Both the position numbers and the translations under genes were made by a program. Below, one piece after another: positions 27,314 through 38,943 of a stretch of DNA of 64,000 nt. A model generated the notes under the pieces. The model was not told the DNA's origin, did no database searches, and was given only the letters and a program-made list of their open reading frames with translations. The DNA lies in the NCBI GenBank assembly GCA_023091665.1, contig JALJCQ010000022.1:310001-374000 (forward strand), given 5' to 3'. The DNA is from Pythium myriotylum (lineage: Eukaryota; Oomycota; Peronosporomycetes; Pythiales; Pythiaceae). Each line of letters opens with the position of its first letter. Position 1 is the first letter of the stretch.

Positions 27314-30295
27314 ATGGAGAGCGCGCACGGCGGCGGCGCGGGAGGTCTGGAGCTGGCCACGAGCGCGCATCAGGCGGAGTTGTCCGAGTCCGGTCAGTTG
27401 CGGCCAGCTTCCAACGATACTGGCGCAGCGGCGTCGCCATCTCTTCCGCCTGCGCAGCCAGAACCTGGAGCCGCGACTGGTCGTGGCGCCTCCGACGATT
27501 CGATCCCGGCACCAGGACTGGGTCCGTCGTCTAGCGATACGGTGCCGGATCCAGCAACTAGTCGACCGGCACTGCGCGAAGAGGCTAGCGTCATCGCAGA
27601 GGAGCTTCGCAAGAAGCTAGAGCAGATCGTCGAACGTGGGAACCACGAAGCCGACGACGAGAACGACACCTGGGTTCAAGACCTCCACGACACTCAGCGC
27701 CGACTCCGAGCCTTATTCCAACGCTAGGATTGGGACATGCAGCTGGCGAGGGACGATGAGGTTCGTGCGCTCCTTCGGCTCTGCGTTTTTCCCGAGCCGG
27801 AATTCATGTGGACCGAAGACCTCGGCGACTTCCAGCGCCAGTTCCTAGTCCCGAAGGACGTTCCAGTTGCGCGGTTGAAGAGTTTGGCTGGCTTGAGCCG
27901 GGAACTTGCGGATGGAGGAGAGCTGCGATCACCACTTTTCGCGTCCGTGCTGGCCCGCCAGATCGACGAGATGTTTGGACTCGATCGTTTCTTGCCACGT
28001 CTCCAGACGACAATCAAGATGAACCGGCGCTTGGTTGGGTTGGTTCCAGTACTGATGAGCCTCGCGGCTTTGCGAACGGCCTCTGAGCCAAGCTCACCAA
28101 GTCACACGAAGGATCTAGCACTACTGGCTCTTGGTCAAACCCATGCGATGGCAAAGCTGGTTGTCGAGCTGCGTTCCCAGCTGCAGACGCGAACTGAAGA
28201 ACTGGAAAGCGAACGAGAGAGCAAGCCTGAGATCAGCGAGGCGCTGGTTTACTCCAAGGTGGAGGTGAGTTCCAGCTCTGGACACGCGGCTCAGCTCATT
28301 CGCAAGGTGAACGATCTGGAAACTGAGCTCAACCAAGTCAGTGGTCGCGCCAAGGAGCTGGAAGAGAAGCTCGCGAAGGCACAAGCGCGAATGCGGACTC
28401 TATATGCCGCCAACGTGGCGTTCCAGAACAAAGCCGACTTGGAAAAAGACCTTCCGCCGCGTTTCGACGACGAGCTCCTGGACCGCATATATCAGTTCAC
28501 GTGGAAGCATGCTCGGGTCAGCGGCAACGAGAACCACTGGTATTCGCTGCTTCGTGCAGCCGACACTGACTCGCCCGCGGAGGCGCCTCTTGGTCTCAGT
28601 GTCGCCCTCATGCAGAACGATCAAGACAACAGAGTCTGGGCATCACCGACGCCGTCCAAGCAGCTACAGACATTCCGAAAACTGGCAGGAGCTGGATCCG
28701 GAGAATCTCGTGAGGGTTGTGGAGACTCCGACGGTATCCCCGAGCAGGGCGAGTCGGCGTCAGACCTGGACGGTGAAGTCCCCGAGCTGGAAATTGAAGA
28801 TCCAGAGCCAGAACGGCCGTCGAGTGCTGGGTCGCACAAGCGTCAACCGCTCGAGCCAGTATCGTCACCGAAAGGTTCGGCACCACAATCAAAGCGGCCT
28901 CGCACTGAACTGTCAGCGCCGCTGCCACCAGACCTAGCGAGCCAGGCGCTAGGTTCGACTCCGCCGCGCCAGGCTAAGAAGCACAGCCGAGCTCTGAACC
29001 GCGCTCAGCTTGTTCAGCTCGATGCCAGCGACAGCGAACCCGAAACCAAGGCTACAAACCAGGTGCACCTTCCTTCGAGTCAAGTTGGAGCTAGGAACGA
29101 CGGACTAGGCTCCTCGAGTCAAGATGGAGCTGGGAATGACGGTTTGGGTCCCTCGAGTCAAGCTGGAACTGGGAATGGCGGATCAGGTGATGACGCAGAG
29201 AGAGCTCCGAGAACAGATTCCGACTTTATCTTTGCGCAGCCCCTACCACCGGGGGCCGATGACTGGTACATCAAACTTCCAAGGATGCGAGAGGGCGTGT
29301 ACGAAGACTGGACGTCTCTTCCAACTCGACCGAGGAGCGAACCAGCAACTCTAGTCGCTTTCCAAGAGATTCGACATCCGCAGAAGCTGGGTTCAGTTTC
29401 TGGTCGTAGCTCGACCGTTCGATACTTCACGATGACCGAACGCCAGTTCTCTCGGATCTACGGCTTGCCAATTCAAATGATGAACCAGGTCGTGACGGCC
29501 TTCTATCCCAACTACGCGCCGTCGAAGAACGCGATGGTTTCGGTCATGCAACGACTAATCCAGTATGGTGCTGACGCGTATGCCGGAGTCATGGCTCTCA
29601 AACCTTGGAACAAGATGTGGCGGGACCGGGTTGTCGAGTTTTACTTGTTCGATCCACGAGAGTTGTCGGAAAACCAGGTCCGGTGGCTGACGGAGTATTT
29701 AGTATTTCAATTCCAGTACCGCGAGGCTTTCTGGCTGCTGGGTCACTGGCTCGCGCTGTCAAAAGAGCCAGGACGTGCGTCACCAGAGCTCCGCCCCTGG
29801 TACGAGATCCACAGACGTCGTGCCCAGTACATCTCCCGATTCCGAGCTGCGTGGAAGGCTTTGGAAGACCGGCGTCCGCTCGGCCTGAGCTAGCTCGTCT
29901 ATTCCGAGCCAGCCGTCTGGTACGCGTCTAGCACTTGCTGCTGGATCCCTTGGGAGCTCTCGGTTGAGCAGAACCAGAATCTGTCAACGACCGGGCGTGC
30001 AGACGAGATGTTCGAGCAGCTTGGCGTGCTAGATGAGTTGGAGCCAGTGCGGGCTCGTTGGTCGACGGCTCCAAGTCGCTTCGTCGAAGCACTGTTCCCG
30101 GAACAGATAGACTTACTGGAGAACAACGTGGATCGCGAAGGACACCCAATTTGCTGGCGTCTCCCAGATAATCTCGCCGAGCGGGATCTGGTTCGCTTCT
30201 CGCAGATTCATGGAGTGTCTACCATCGGACTTGCGTCTAATGCCCCAGAAGTCGCATCTCAGAGGTCGAAACTAATGAAGCCGGGTCGCAGTTGA
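27314..30295 (+). CDS. antisense ORF of the gypsy element, two in-frame TAG codons
   Basis: On the strand opposite gag-pol, between integrase and the 3' LTR. One frame is open from the ATG at 27314 to 30295, except for TAG at 27725-27727 and 29891-29893; without them it would encode about 993 residues. The first piece (137 residues) is Pro/Ser/Ala-rich. The second (27737-29893, 718 residues) has a coiled coil (about residues 130-240), a long acidic, Ser/Pro-rich middle with a three-fold SSQxGxxNDGLG repeat, and a folded C-terminal part (residues about 485-715; GADDWYIKLPRMREGVYEDW, RYFTMTERQFSRIYG, FYPNYAPSKNAMVSVMQRL). The third (29894-30295) is open without a stop. No family was recognised. 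It could be a captured gene or an antisense accessory protein of the element. Confidence 0.6.
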
Positions 30296-30693
30296 GCTGG
30301 AATTGTCTTCAGGTCTTGCATATCCGTAGGTAGCATTCGCTAATTCGATCAATACATGCAGTTTTTTTCATGGTCGTGGCTGGGACCAGCGGGTCGATGG
30401 ATTTCACATCCAGACTAGCTCGCCGAGTCGGACTTCGAACTGGAAACTCACGATCCAACTCGAGCTAGCTGGGAAAGACGCGCCCTCTGACCCAGCCGAC
30501 TTGCACCCAGTCGTGAAGACTGGCTCGCTGGTGCTAGTCACCGTCACATATGCATATGCAGGTTGGGAGTGCAGCAAGCTTCATTCCCAGGTCGCCAGTA
30601 TTCTGCGCGGAGCGCAAGGGCACTGGCACCCAAGACGCTAGCTTTCAACGCTGGGCGCTGGGGATGCTAGCTCCCAATCCACGCTAGGTTGCC
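30296..30693. other. spacer between antisense ORF and pol stop
   Basis: About 400 bp inside the gypsy element with no supported gene. The two converging transcription units would end here. Confidence 0.5.
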
Positions 30694-33600
30694 CTAGCGG
30701 TCCTCAGGCTCGCCGTCGCCCGACTGCATAGCAGCGAAGCGACTCTCGGCGCGGCGGCTGTTGTCGAACTCGTACAGCAACTTGCCAGCCTTGATCTTCT
30801 CGACTGGGATCCACTCCGGCTCGTCGTACCCGACGAACTTGACCAAATACTGGCGTTTCAGTTTGTTGCCGGCTCTAGTTCGCTGGGACTCCCATCTAAC
30901 ATCCAGGATTGACTCCATTTCATACTCACCCCTGGCTTCATCTGGCTCCCAGCTATCTTCTGGTAGCAGAGCAGCGTCCCAGTCCAAGTCTTCTGGTACC
31001 GGGTCGAGAACATCAGCTGGACGATCCTCGAATAGCACACGTGGCTTCAGACGACTTACGTGAACCCAGGGGTTCACACGATACGCAGTCCCTTCAGTCT
31101 TGAGCCGGACACGGTGATCGTTGGCCTTTTCGATGATTCGGAACGGTCCGTGCCAGTGGTGGGCAAGTTTCTTAGCTAGACCTGGCTTCACTCGAGCAAG
31201 ATATAACCAGACCGCGTCTCCAACTTCAAAACCGGTCTTAACAGAGTCAGGAAGCCTGTTCCAGCTAGCAGTCTGACGCTCGGCTCTGGACTGCTTGGCC
31301 TCGGCCTGGAGATCCCTTGCCCAAGCTAGTGCGTACTGGTACTCGCGCTGGACCTTGATTCGCCAGAAATATGCAGCCACCTTGTTTCCACGCCGCTTAC
31401 TGGGTGCCTGGGCGATCATGGTGGCTATCCTCGACTTGGCATCCCAACCGTGAGCTAGGAAGAAAGGAGTATCCTTCCTGGTGGCATCGACGGAGGTGTT
31501 GATAGCGAACATGAGTCGATAGACGACGTCTTCCCAGTCGTCCTGGCCCGGCCTGGCTACGTAAGCCTTGATGCTTCTGGAAATAGTCTGGACTGAGCGC
31601 TCCTGCTGGCCGTTGGCTTGGGGCCGGTAAGCCAGCGTCGCACGTTGCTGGCTACCTAGCATAGCTCGGAACTGACCAAACACTTCGCTCATGAAGACTG
31701 GGTCCTGGTCATGGCGGATGATAGAGCTGGCTCCAAAACGCTGGAACACCACTTTGTCGTACGCCTTGGCGACTGCTGGGGCGCTGGTATCCGACATCGC
31801 CTTACACATCACGAAGCCAGTGAACATGCACTGGAACAGTAGCAACGCCGTGCTTCCCTGCTCAGACGGAGGCAGTGGGAGCACGAAATCCATCGAGACA
31901 ACATGGAACGGATATTCTGGCTGGATATTACCAGGAGACGGACCAGGGTTAGCTGGGAGACCTTTGCCAGTACTGCAGTCGACGCAGCTGGAGCAAAATC
32001 GAACGACGTCCTGGTACATCCCAGTCCAGTAATACTCTGAGCGGACTCGCTCATACGTGCGTGTAATACCCTGATGGCCGCCTTGGTACTCGGCGTGGCA
32101 GTGATGCAGCACGTCTTTCCTCATGCCAGCTGGGACGACTAGCTGGGCTGGCCTCTCTCTGGCCCTAGGCCGGAGACTCACATACCGGAGCACGCCATGT
32201 TCGTCAAGTACGAACTGGTCAGCGACTTTAGCGAGCTGGAAAACGTCGTCGCGATCTAGGAAACGAGTATCTCCGGCTAGGAACAGCTTCATCTTCCTGG
32301 TGTACTCGTCAGCGTCCTGGTGAGCACGGATCCGCCGCCATCGCTCTTCGACTGCATTTCCAGTCTCTCCGACACCACTTCTAGTTGGGTCACGTTCGCT
32401 TTGAGTTGGAAAACGACTGCGCGAACTTGACACGCCCTCAAGATTCTCAGCGCCTTGTCGCACATAGAACGGGGGCTCTTCGTCGACTTGTACATAACCA
32501 GGAGGTTGCGACCTCGACTGGCTGGCCGTTCCAACGTCTATGGCGACTGACGATGGGTGTGGAGCTGGATCCACGCTGGATTCACGTTCAGAGACTGGAC
32601 GATGGGTGGCGTCCGGTGTAAAGACGGGTCCAGATGGGACAGGCGGTGCGACAAAATCTGGTTCGGGAAGAGCAGCTGCGTCGCGAAGATTCACACCCAC
32701 TGGGATTTGGCTCGGCACCGAATCTTCGACAGTCACGCGCCGCTGAAGACTTGCAGCCGACGATTGACTGAGCTCAACCGATGTGGGAGCTTGCGCGGCG
32801 ATCCTCGAGCTCCTGCGAAGCGGTGGCACCGGAGCGGCAGTCGCGGACGGCGCTTGAGCTGCGGCGCGGCTTGCGCTGCGCGTCCGAGCGGCAAAAACGG
32901 CTGCAGAGCCTGGCAAACACGACTTTCCTTCTTCCTGGCTCGTGCGTGGTCCAGTGAGACCGGTCGCATCGCCATCGCCATGGATAACCGGCTCAGGGAC
33001 GACGGAACCAGCGCCGCGCTCACTTCGGGGACGTTCTGAGCGCTGGGTGGCGCCCTCAGTCGCTGGTCCTGGTCCTTCAGCATCTTCAACACTTGATCCT
33101 GGGCCTTGAGCCGTCTCTCCGCGATCTTGAGCATCTTGAGCACCTTGCCTTCGCGTCAGTTGGTCTGGCAACTTGTTGAGCTGGACCAGCTCACCGAACG
33201 TCACCTCGTCCTGGATGTCCTGGGTCTTTTGTATCCGAAGTGCTAGCCCAGCTAGGTAGTCTGCAGCACCGTTGAACTCTCGCTTCACGTGAACCAGGTC
33301 GATCGCATCGAACCCAGCTCGGAGTCGATCGAACTCTGCTAGGAGTAGTGCTAGATGGGGCTGGTTGCAGCCAATAGCTCCCTGGCATTGCTGGATCACA
33401 ATTCGTGAATCCCCAACCACAACAAGCCGCTTCACCAGCTCTGTCTTCAGTTCCAGCATGTATTCCAGTCCTCGTAGCAGGCCGTGGTACTCGGCCTTGT
33501 TCACAGTCACATTTTGCAGGTATATCGACCTAGCAAACACTGGGATCCAGCCTGGCAACTGCCACAACACAAAACTGGCACTTCCAGCGTTGGACTTGAG

Positions 33601-36600
33601 CTTAGCCGCACCGTCAAAACCGAGAACCAGCCCAGAGTACTCGCTATCCAGCATTTCCAGACTGACCAGCGGTGGCTTTACTAGCATCGCCTTCCTGGGT
33701 ACCAGCTCGGCGGCCACCTGGTCCAACTTCTCCCGGGGTGTAATGCTAGCTGCGACAAGCGATGCCAGACCATCTTCATCACGCTCGACTCGCCTGACCT
33801 CCATGGTCCAAGGTGAGAGCAACGCAGCCCACTGGAGCGTCCTTCCTTGCACGGATTTGGACGTCAGAACCCACTTCAAAGTCGAGAACCTGGTATAGAC
33901 GACTAGATCTTGACCAGCAACTAGGGTGTAGAACACACTTAGCACTCGCAGCAAAGCTAGAATTTCCTTCTCGGCCAGATGATACCGGAGCTCGGCGTCA
34001 TGCAGGGTACGGCCTGTGAATCGGACTGGGTGGATGACTCCGTCATGTTCCTGGCCCAGCACCGCTCCAATCGCCCACTGGTTCGCGTGAGGGATAATCA
34101 CATACGGCCTGGCTCGATCTGGGTGCCGGAGCAACGGAGGAGCCTGGATCTTCAACTTCAACAGTTCGAACGCGCGCTTAGCTGGTTCGAGCTGGTCACC
34201 AGCTCGGATTCGCTCGTCGGTTAGCTCGTAGAGCACGCTGGCGATGACCGAGTAGTCTTCGATGAACTTATTGTAATAGTTCAAGCTTCCTAGGAACGAC
34301 TGGACACCTTTGAGACTCGAAGGGAACGGCAACTGTTCCAGCTCCTTGGCAATCTTGGGCGTTGCGACGATGCCTTCCTGGCTCACCTGGTGGGACAGGT
34401 ACTGGATCGAGTGCTTCCCAAACGCACTCTTAGGCAGACTTACGGAAATCCGCCAGTACCGGAGCCGGAACAGTAGCTTGTCCAGCACTTCCAGCAACTC
34501 CTCCAGCGTCGCCGTGCCATAGGCGATGTCATCAATGTAGGAGCTCCGCTTCAGGACCGGACCAAGTGCAGCTGGAGCTGGGATGCTGAGGTCAAAGACA
34601 GTCTTGTCACCATTTTCCAGCTCGGACTTGGCAACTTCCAGCTCCGTGACGGGTTCTAGACCCAGAGCGTGCATCACTTCTGGCTCGACCTCGGCTTCTA
34701 GGTGCGGAGGGAGCCTGACGTAACCCCAGAGGGCGTTGTCAATGACCTTCTGGTAGATCAACGGAGCGTTTTTCAGACCGAACGGCATCCGGATCCACTG
34801 GAAGTGGCCAAGTGGGCACACGAAAGCGCTGATGTGCTTGGCTCGCTGGGTCATAAGCACGGCCCAGAAGCCGCTGGCCATGTCGAGACTCAGAAACCAC
34901 ATGACCTTCTCGAAGTTACCGAGAAGGTCGTCGATCAGTGGCAGCGGGTAGTTCATGAGCTTGATCAGCTGGTTCACGCGCCGGTAATCGATGCAAAGCC
35001 GGATGTCGACGCCGTTCTTTTTCATGACGATGACAATTGGGCTGGCCCACTCCGAGTCAGAATACTCGATGATTCCAGCATCGAGGAGCTTCTTGAGCAG
35101 CTCGTAGACCTGGGGAAGCAGGTGCGACTTGATTCGCCTGGGTTTCTCGGCGACTGGCCTGGTTCCTGGCTCGACTTCGATGTCGCAGAGGACGCCCCTA
35201 GCTGGAGGCGGAAGCGCGTTGCCAGATCCCAGGAACGCTGACGCATGCTTGTTGATCACGTCGCGTATGAGCTGGTCCTGGACCGGGCTGGTCACGCCTT
35301 CTTCGCCAACATCGGCGCCGGCCATGTCGACTGAAGCTTCCAGGTCGATCTGGTCCGGGAGCATTGCGAGCTGGTCGCGGAGCCCGTCGAGCAGCACAAC
35401 GTCGGTGCCATCGTGGTAAAACGAGACCGCATCGTCGTCACCCTGGTTATCTTGAGACGAAACCAGCTTGAACGTGCACGCGAGACGCTGGATCGGCGTG
35501 CTTTCCCGGCTCACTCGGCGCTGAACCAGCTTCATACCGATGGTGAGCTGCGGCTGGGCAGGAGCTTGAGGACTTGGAACACTTGCTGTAGAGGTCGCCC
35601 CCTGACTAGTCCTGGGTCGCTGAGCCGGCAGTGAGTGTTGCCGCTCTGGCTCGACTTGGAGCAAGTGGAGTTCGCCTGAGTCTGGCACCTGGTCAAGAGC
35701 CATCATAACCACTCCGGCGCCTGCAGACCCCGGCTCGGCGGTAAGCTCACTCGTCAATGACGAGCTCGCCGGTACAACAGGCACGCTTGGAGCGGCCACT
35801 CTGGGTAGGTTGGTGCCTGGCTCGGGCAGTCGTGCAGCTGGTGTTGCTAGCACGGAATCTTGTTGTTGTGGTGGTGGCACGGCTGTTTCCAGCTCCGAAG
35901 TGACTTCTCCTGGCTGAACATGTTGAGCACAACCTGGATCGCGCGCTTGGACTGGCTCAGGCTCACTGCGTGGTCGCTCGGCGCTGACACCTTGAGCAGA
36001 TCGCCCTCCTGGCTCAGACGATGCCACAGCGGCTTGGTCCAACTGGGAAGACGCACCTACACGAAGATCTGGCACATCTTCCAGCTCCGCGAGCACCTCG
36101 CCCCTTGGCAGAATCTTCTTAGGTGCGTCGTAGGCTGGTTTGACCACAGCTGGAGGCAGATTGGCGTTGTAGGCGTCGATGAGCTCGTCCTGCGCCCGGA
36201 TGAACTGGCTAGAGTGAGAACCCTCGTAGACCAGCACCTGCCACTCATGATACCTAGTCGAGTTGAGCCTGGCGCACCTCTGGCCTAGCGGCAGGTGGCC
36301 TTCCTCGACTAGGTGAGCGACTGGCGTCCGAGCTGGGATCGTGATCGGCTGGGGTGACACATTCGTCACTCGGACGGCCTGAAGCTGGCCGTCTGGCCCG
36401 ACGACGACGGTTGTCACCCAGTTGTCTTGCCGACACGCCCAGACCAGAAGCCGTCCAGCTCGATGACGAGCTGGTACCAGCGTGCTGCGACCCGGCGACA
36501 AGTAAATGTCTTCCAGGGTGCTGACTGACGCTCGTTCTGGCAGCTTCGGTCTTTGACCAGCTGCGGCCAGCGGGATGCACTCTTCGTCTGGCAGCCGGAC

Positions 36601-37209
36601 CGACCCTTCGTAGGCACAAAGCCGGACTCCTGCCCGGACCATGAAGTCGAGACCCAGCAAGCAATCGATACCCTCGCCAATATTCCCAGCCCAGAGGTCC
36701 AGAAAGTAGGCGACACTCATGCCGAGCGTCACCTTAACCCTGGTTCTGGCTGTGGCGTAGGTCACGACGCCGCCAATGCCGCTGACCTTGAGCAGGTCAC
36801 CGAACTTGAGCTGAAGTCCCAGCTTCCTAGCTAGGTCCAGACTGACCATGCTGGTCGATGAGCCGGAATCCAGCAAGATGCGGACTCTACGGTCGCACAC
36901 AGCACCGTTGACGATGGCAATCCTGGCCTGGCCAACTGGCTCAGGGTGCATGGACCACCATCCACGACGTTCGCCTGGCTGGAGTTGGAAGTGTCTTTCC
37001 AGACCAGGACTTGGGTCGCCAGCACAAACAAGGAACGAACGCGCTTCGTTTTCACCTTGGCCAACTGGCAACTTGTTGTTGGTATTAATGTCTTCACTAC
37101 CAACATATGCAAACACATGCATGACTTGGGCTTCTTGTGTCGCTTGAGGGACTTGAAGCTCGACGCGTACCGGATCCCCTCGGGTCCCCGGCGAGCTGCC
37201 TAGTTTAAA
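30694..37209 (-). CDS. gypsy pol: PR-RT-RNH-aRNH-INT-chromodomain
   Basis: The frame is open from the slippery site at 37209-37203 to the stop at 30694. An internal ATG at 37122 gives 2142 residues. Numbering from that Met: aspartic protease near 67-165 (ILLDSGSSTSMV, D85); RT about 665-960 with LCIDYRRVNQ and YIDDIAYG (near 862), plus a long insertion before YIDD; Ty3 RNase H about 1005-1110; archaeal-type RNase H about 1165-1290 (LGFDGAAKLKSN, NKAEYHGLLRGLE, VVVGDSRIVI, REFNGAADYLAG); integrase about 1670-1890 with an HHCC finger (HHCHAEYQGGH..CSSCVDC) and DDE residues (SMDFVLPL, RHDQDPVF, NGQQERSVQ); chromodomain near 2080-2130 (YLVKFVGYDEPEWIPVEKI). All visible catalytic residues are intact. 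There is no ATG in frame before 37122, so expression probably needs the frameshift. Confidence 0.95.
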   Translation of the reverse strand, partial: FKLGSSPGTRGDPVRVELQVPQATQEAQVMHVFAYVGSEDINTNNKLPVGQGENEARSFLVCAGDPSPGLERHFQLQPGERRGWWSMHPEPVGQARIAIVNGAVCDRRVRILLDSGSSTSMVSLDLARKLGLQLKFGDLLKVSGIGGVVTYATARTRVKVTLGMSVAYFLDLWAGNIGEGIDCLLGLDFMVRAGVRLCAYEGSVRLPDEECIPLAAAGQRPKLPERASVSTLEDIYLSPGRSTLVPARHRAGRLLVWACRQDNWVTTVVVGPDGQLQAVRVTNVSPQPITIPARTPVAHLVEEGHLPLGQRCARLNSTRYHEWQVLVYEGSHSSQFIRAQDELIDAYNANLPPAVVKPAYDAPKKILPRGEVLAELEDVPDLRVGASSQLDQAAVASSEPGGRSAQGVSAERPRSEPEPVQARDPGCAQHVQPGEVTSELETAVPPPQQQDSVLATPAARLPEPGTNLPRVAAPSVPVVPASSSLTSELTAEPGSAGAGVVMMALDQVPDSGELHLLQVEPERQHSLPAQRPRTSQGATSTASVPSPQAPAQPQLTIGMKLVQRRVSRESTPIQRLACTFKLVSSQDNQGDDDAVSFYHDGTDVVLLDGLRDQLAMLPDQIDLEASVDMAGADVGEEGVTSPVQDQLIRDVINKHASAFLGSGNALPPPARGVLCDIEVEPGTRPVAEKPRRIKSHLLPQVYELLKKLLDAGIIEYSDSEWASPIVIVMKKNGVDIRLCIDYRRVNQLIKLMNYPLPLIDDLLGNFEKVMWFLSLDMASGFWAVLMTQRAKHISAFVCPLGHFQWIRMPFGLKNAPLIYQKVIDNALWGYVRLPPHLEAEVEPEVMHALGLEPVTELEVAKSELENGDKTVFDLSIPAPAALGPVLKRSSYIDDIAYGTATLEELLEVLDKLLFRLRYWRISVSLPKSAFGKHSIQYLSHQVSQEGIVATPKIAKELEQLPFPSSLKGVQSFLGSLNYYNKFIEDYSVIASVLYELTDERIRAGDQLEPAKRAFELLKLKIQAPPLLRHPDRARPYVIIPHANQWAIGAVLGQEHDGVIHPVRFTGRTLHDAELRYHLAEKEILALLRVLSVFYTLVAGQDLVVYTRFSTLKWVLTSKSVQGRTLQWAALLSPWTMEVRRVERDEDGLASLVAASITPREKLDQVAAELVPRKAMLVKPPLVSLEMLDSEYSGLVLGFDGAAKLKSNAGSASFVLWQLPGWIPVFARSIYLQNVTVNKAEYHGLLRGLEYMLELKTELVKRLVVVGDSRIVIQQCQGAIGCNQPHLALLLAEFDRLRAGFDAIDLVHVKREFNGAADYLAGLALRIQKTQDIQDEVTFGELVQLNKLPDQLTRRQGAQDAQDRGETAQGPGSSVEDAEGPGPATEGATQRSERPRSERGAGSVVPEPVIHGDGDATGLTGPRTSQEEGKSCLPGSAAVFAARTRSASRAAAQAPSATAAPVPPLRRSSRIAAQAPTSVELSQSSAASLQRRVTVEDSVPSQIPVGVNLRDAAALPEPDFVAPPVPSGPVFTPDATHRPVSERESSVDPAPHPSSVAIDVGTASQSRSQPPGYVQVDEEPPFYVRQGAENLEGVSSSRSRFPTQSERDPTRSGVGETGNAVEERWRRIRAHQDADEYTRKMKLFLAGDTRFLDRDDVFQLAKVADQFVLDEHGVLRYVSLRPRARERPAQLVVPAGMRKDVLHHCHAEYQGGHQGITRTYERVRSEYYWTGMYQDVVRFCSSCVDCSTGKGLPANPGPSPGNIQPEYPFHVVSMDFVLPLPPSEQGSTALLLFQCMFTGFVMCKAMSDTSAPAVAKAYDKVVFQRFGASSIIRHDQDPVFMSEVFGQFRAMLGSQQRATLAYRPQANGQQERSVQTISRSIKAYVARPGQDDWEDVVYRLMFAINTSVDATRKDTPFFLAHGWDAKSRIATMIAQAPSKRRGNKVAAYFWRIKVQREYQYALAWARDLQAEAKQSRAERQTASWNRLPDSVKTGFEVGDAVWLYLARVKPGLAKKLAHHWHGPFRIIEKANDHRVRLKTEGTAYRVNPWVHVSRLKPRVLFEDRPADVLDPVPEDLDWDAALLPEDSWEPDEARGEYEMESILDVRWESQRTRAGNKLKRQYLVKFVGYDEPEWIPVEKIKAGKLLYEFDNSRRAESRFAAMQSGDGEPEDR
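37203..37209 (-). promoter_or_regulatory. -1 frameshift slippery site, gag-pol
   Basis: On the minus strand T TTA AAC, read in the gag frame as ccT TTA AAC and followed directly by the gag stop TAG (37202-37200), has the canonical X XXY YYZ form. Slipping back by one gives TTT AAA CTA, exactly the open pol frame. A GC-rich stretch with CCGG..CCGG complementarity follows about 10 nt downstream (about 37191-37170). No structure calculation was made. Confidence 0.75.
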
Positions 37210-38757
37210 GGCTGGGCTGGGCCGGCTGGAACAGCACTGGCTTTCGCCTCACCCTTAACCAAGGACTTGAGAGCCTTCTTTAGCTCGCAGTCGCCTGGAG
37301 AGTGCACCTCGTCACAGAACGAGCACTTCCTTGGGCACGACTCAGGACGATGACCTGGTGCCTCGCAGAGAGAACAGAAACCTTTCTGCGGGCAGTCACT
37401 CGCCCAGTGTCCTGGCTCGTCGCAGTTGAAGCAGTTCGGTCCGCGAGGACTCTGAACGCTTAAGCCAGGTCGAGAACGACCGGCTGAGCCAGAAACACTT
37501 GTGCCGGAGCTGGGAAGCTGGACCGAACGAGCGAAAGGAGCTTGGCCTGACTGGTGCGAGGCTGGCCCTTGAGCCGTGGCGTGACGACTCGACTGGCTAG
37601 AGCTTGGACCGTATCGACCAGAATGACTCTGATCCTGGCTACCTGGCCTCCAGCGACTTGGATGCTGGTTCTGAACGCGGCCTGACAACTGATAGACCGA
37701 CTCAGCGTAGCAATCGCCTGGCTCATCGTCATCGAAATGCACTCGACGCTCATCGCCCAGCCCCCGCCCAGCTTCTTCACCGTCTTCGTCGCCGTCATAA
37801 GCATAATAGACGGTCGCCGACCTGGGAATGGAGCGTTCACGTTCGCGATCGCGATCCTGGTGCCGGCTGGAGCGACGATAGTCATCCCGGTCCACTTCTC
37901 GATCCAGATCTCTGGCTGCGTCCTCGAGCTGGGCCAACGACTCGTAAGAACGCCCTCTGAACGCATTCCTGGCGCTTTCGCTAGCCAGGCTCTTGATGAA
38001 GCGATCCAGATGGTTCTTGAGGTCAGTCGATCTGGTCAGCGGGATACGAGCCTTGACTGCCGCTGCATTCAAACGCCATAGATGCTGAAGCGGAGTCTCG
38101 TCCTTCCGCTGGGTCAACCCAAAGTACTTTTCGAACGGGGACCCTCTAGCGACGCAGAACTCGCTCTGGAACGCTGAACTCAGCGAGTTCCAGCTCCGGC
38201 GAGCTGACCCAAGTTGTTGGAGCCAGGCCTCAGCTGGACCACGAAGGTATAGCTCGATATTCCGGCACCGCTCGGTGTCAGTCCAGTAATCACTGTCTGC
38301 AAGGTACACATACTCTTTATACCAGAGTTTGCTGTCAGCTAGTGACTCCAGACCAGTAAACTTGTCTAGATACCGATTTGGCACAAACGGTCGTGGCACT
38401 GACTGGCCTAGCTGGCACGGTGGCATCACGGAGGCTGGTAAGGCACTTCCCAGCTCATTAGCGCCATAGTCGGGCACTCTACGAGCTCTGGGCTCTCCAG
38501 CACCATCACTGGTGTAACGTCCAGCTGGAAAAGCTTCTGCGTGGACTGGAACCGGAGCTGACAACGGCGCGGAGGCTGCCTGGGCATCCACTCGACGTGG
38601 TGTTGGCCTACCCGAAGCAAAACCTCCAGCGCGATCGCCAACTCCTGATCCCAGATAGAGCGACGCATCTGCTGGCTGGGTCAGAGCAGGAGCTGCATGG
38701 AAAGTGACACCAGGAGCCGGGTAAGGCGTATTCACGGGTGCTGGTGCTGGGATGTCG

Positions 38758-38808
38758 GAAAATGTGTCCGACTGGTGTCCTATTCTGTCCAATTTGTCCT
38801 ACGATCTT
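38758..38808 (+). repeat. left TIR of the nested MULE
   Basis: 51 bp, GAAAATGTGTCCGACTGG at its start, identical to the reverse complement of 40625-40675. It contains TGTCC four times at 9-11 bp spacing. Confidence 0.9.
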
Positions 38809-38943
38809 GCAATATCTTGCAACAGAATGTCCTAATACTGTCCAAAATTCCGAAATTTTCTCGTTTGAAAAACGAGATAATATCTAAACACGACAGATTG
38901 TCAATATTATATGTACATATTGTACATATTATCAAGGCTCTAG

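Noticed and set aside
26122..27360. Small ORFs inside the LTRs, repeated at 42172-43276
   Set aside because: Repeated only because the LTRs are repeated; no motif and no start context.
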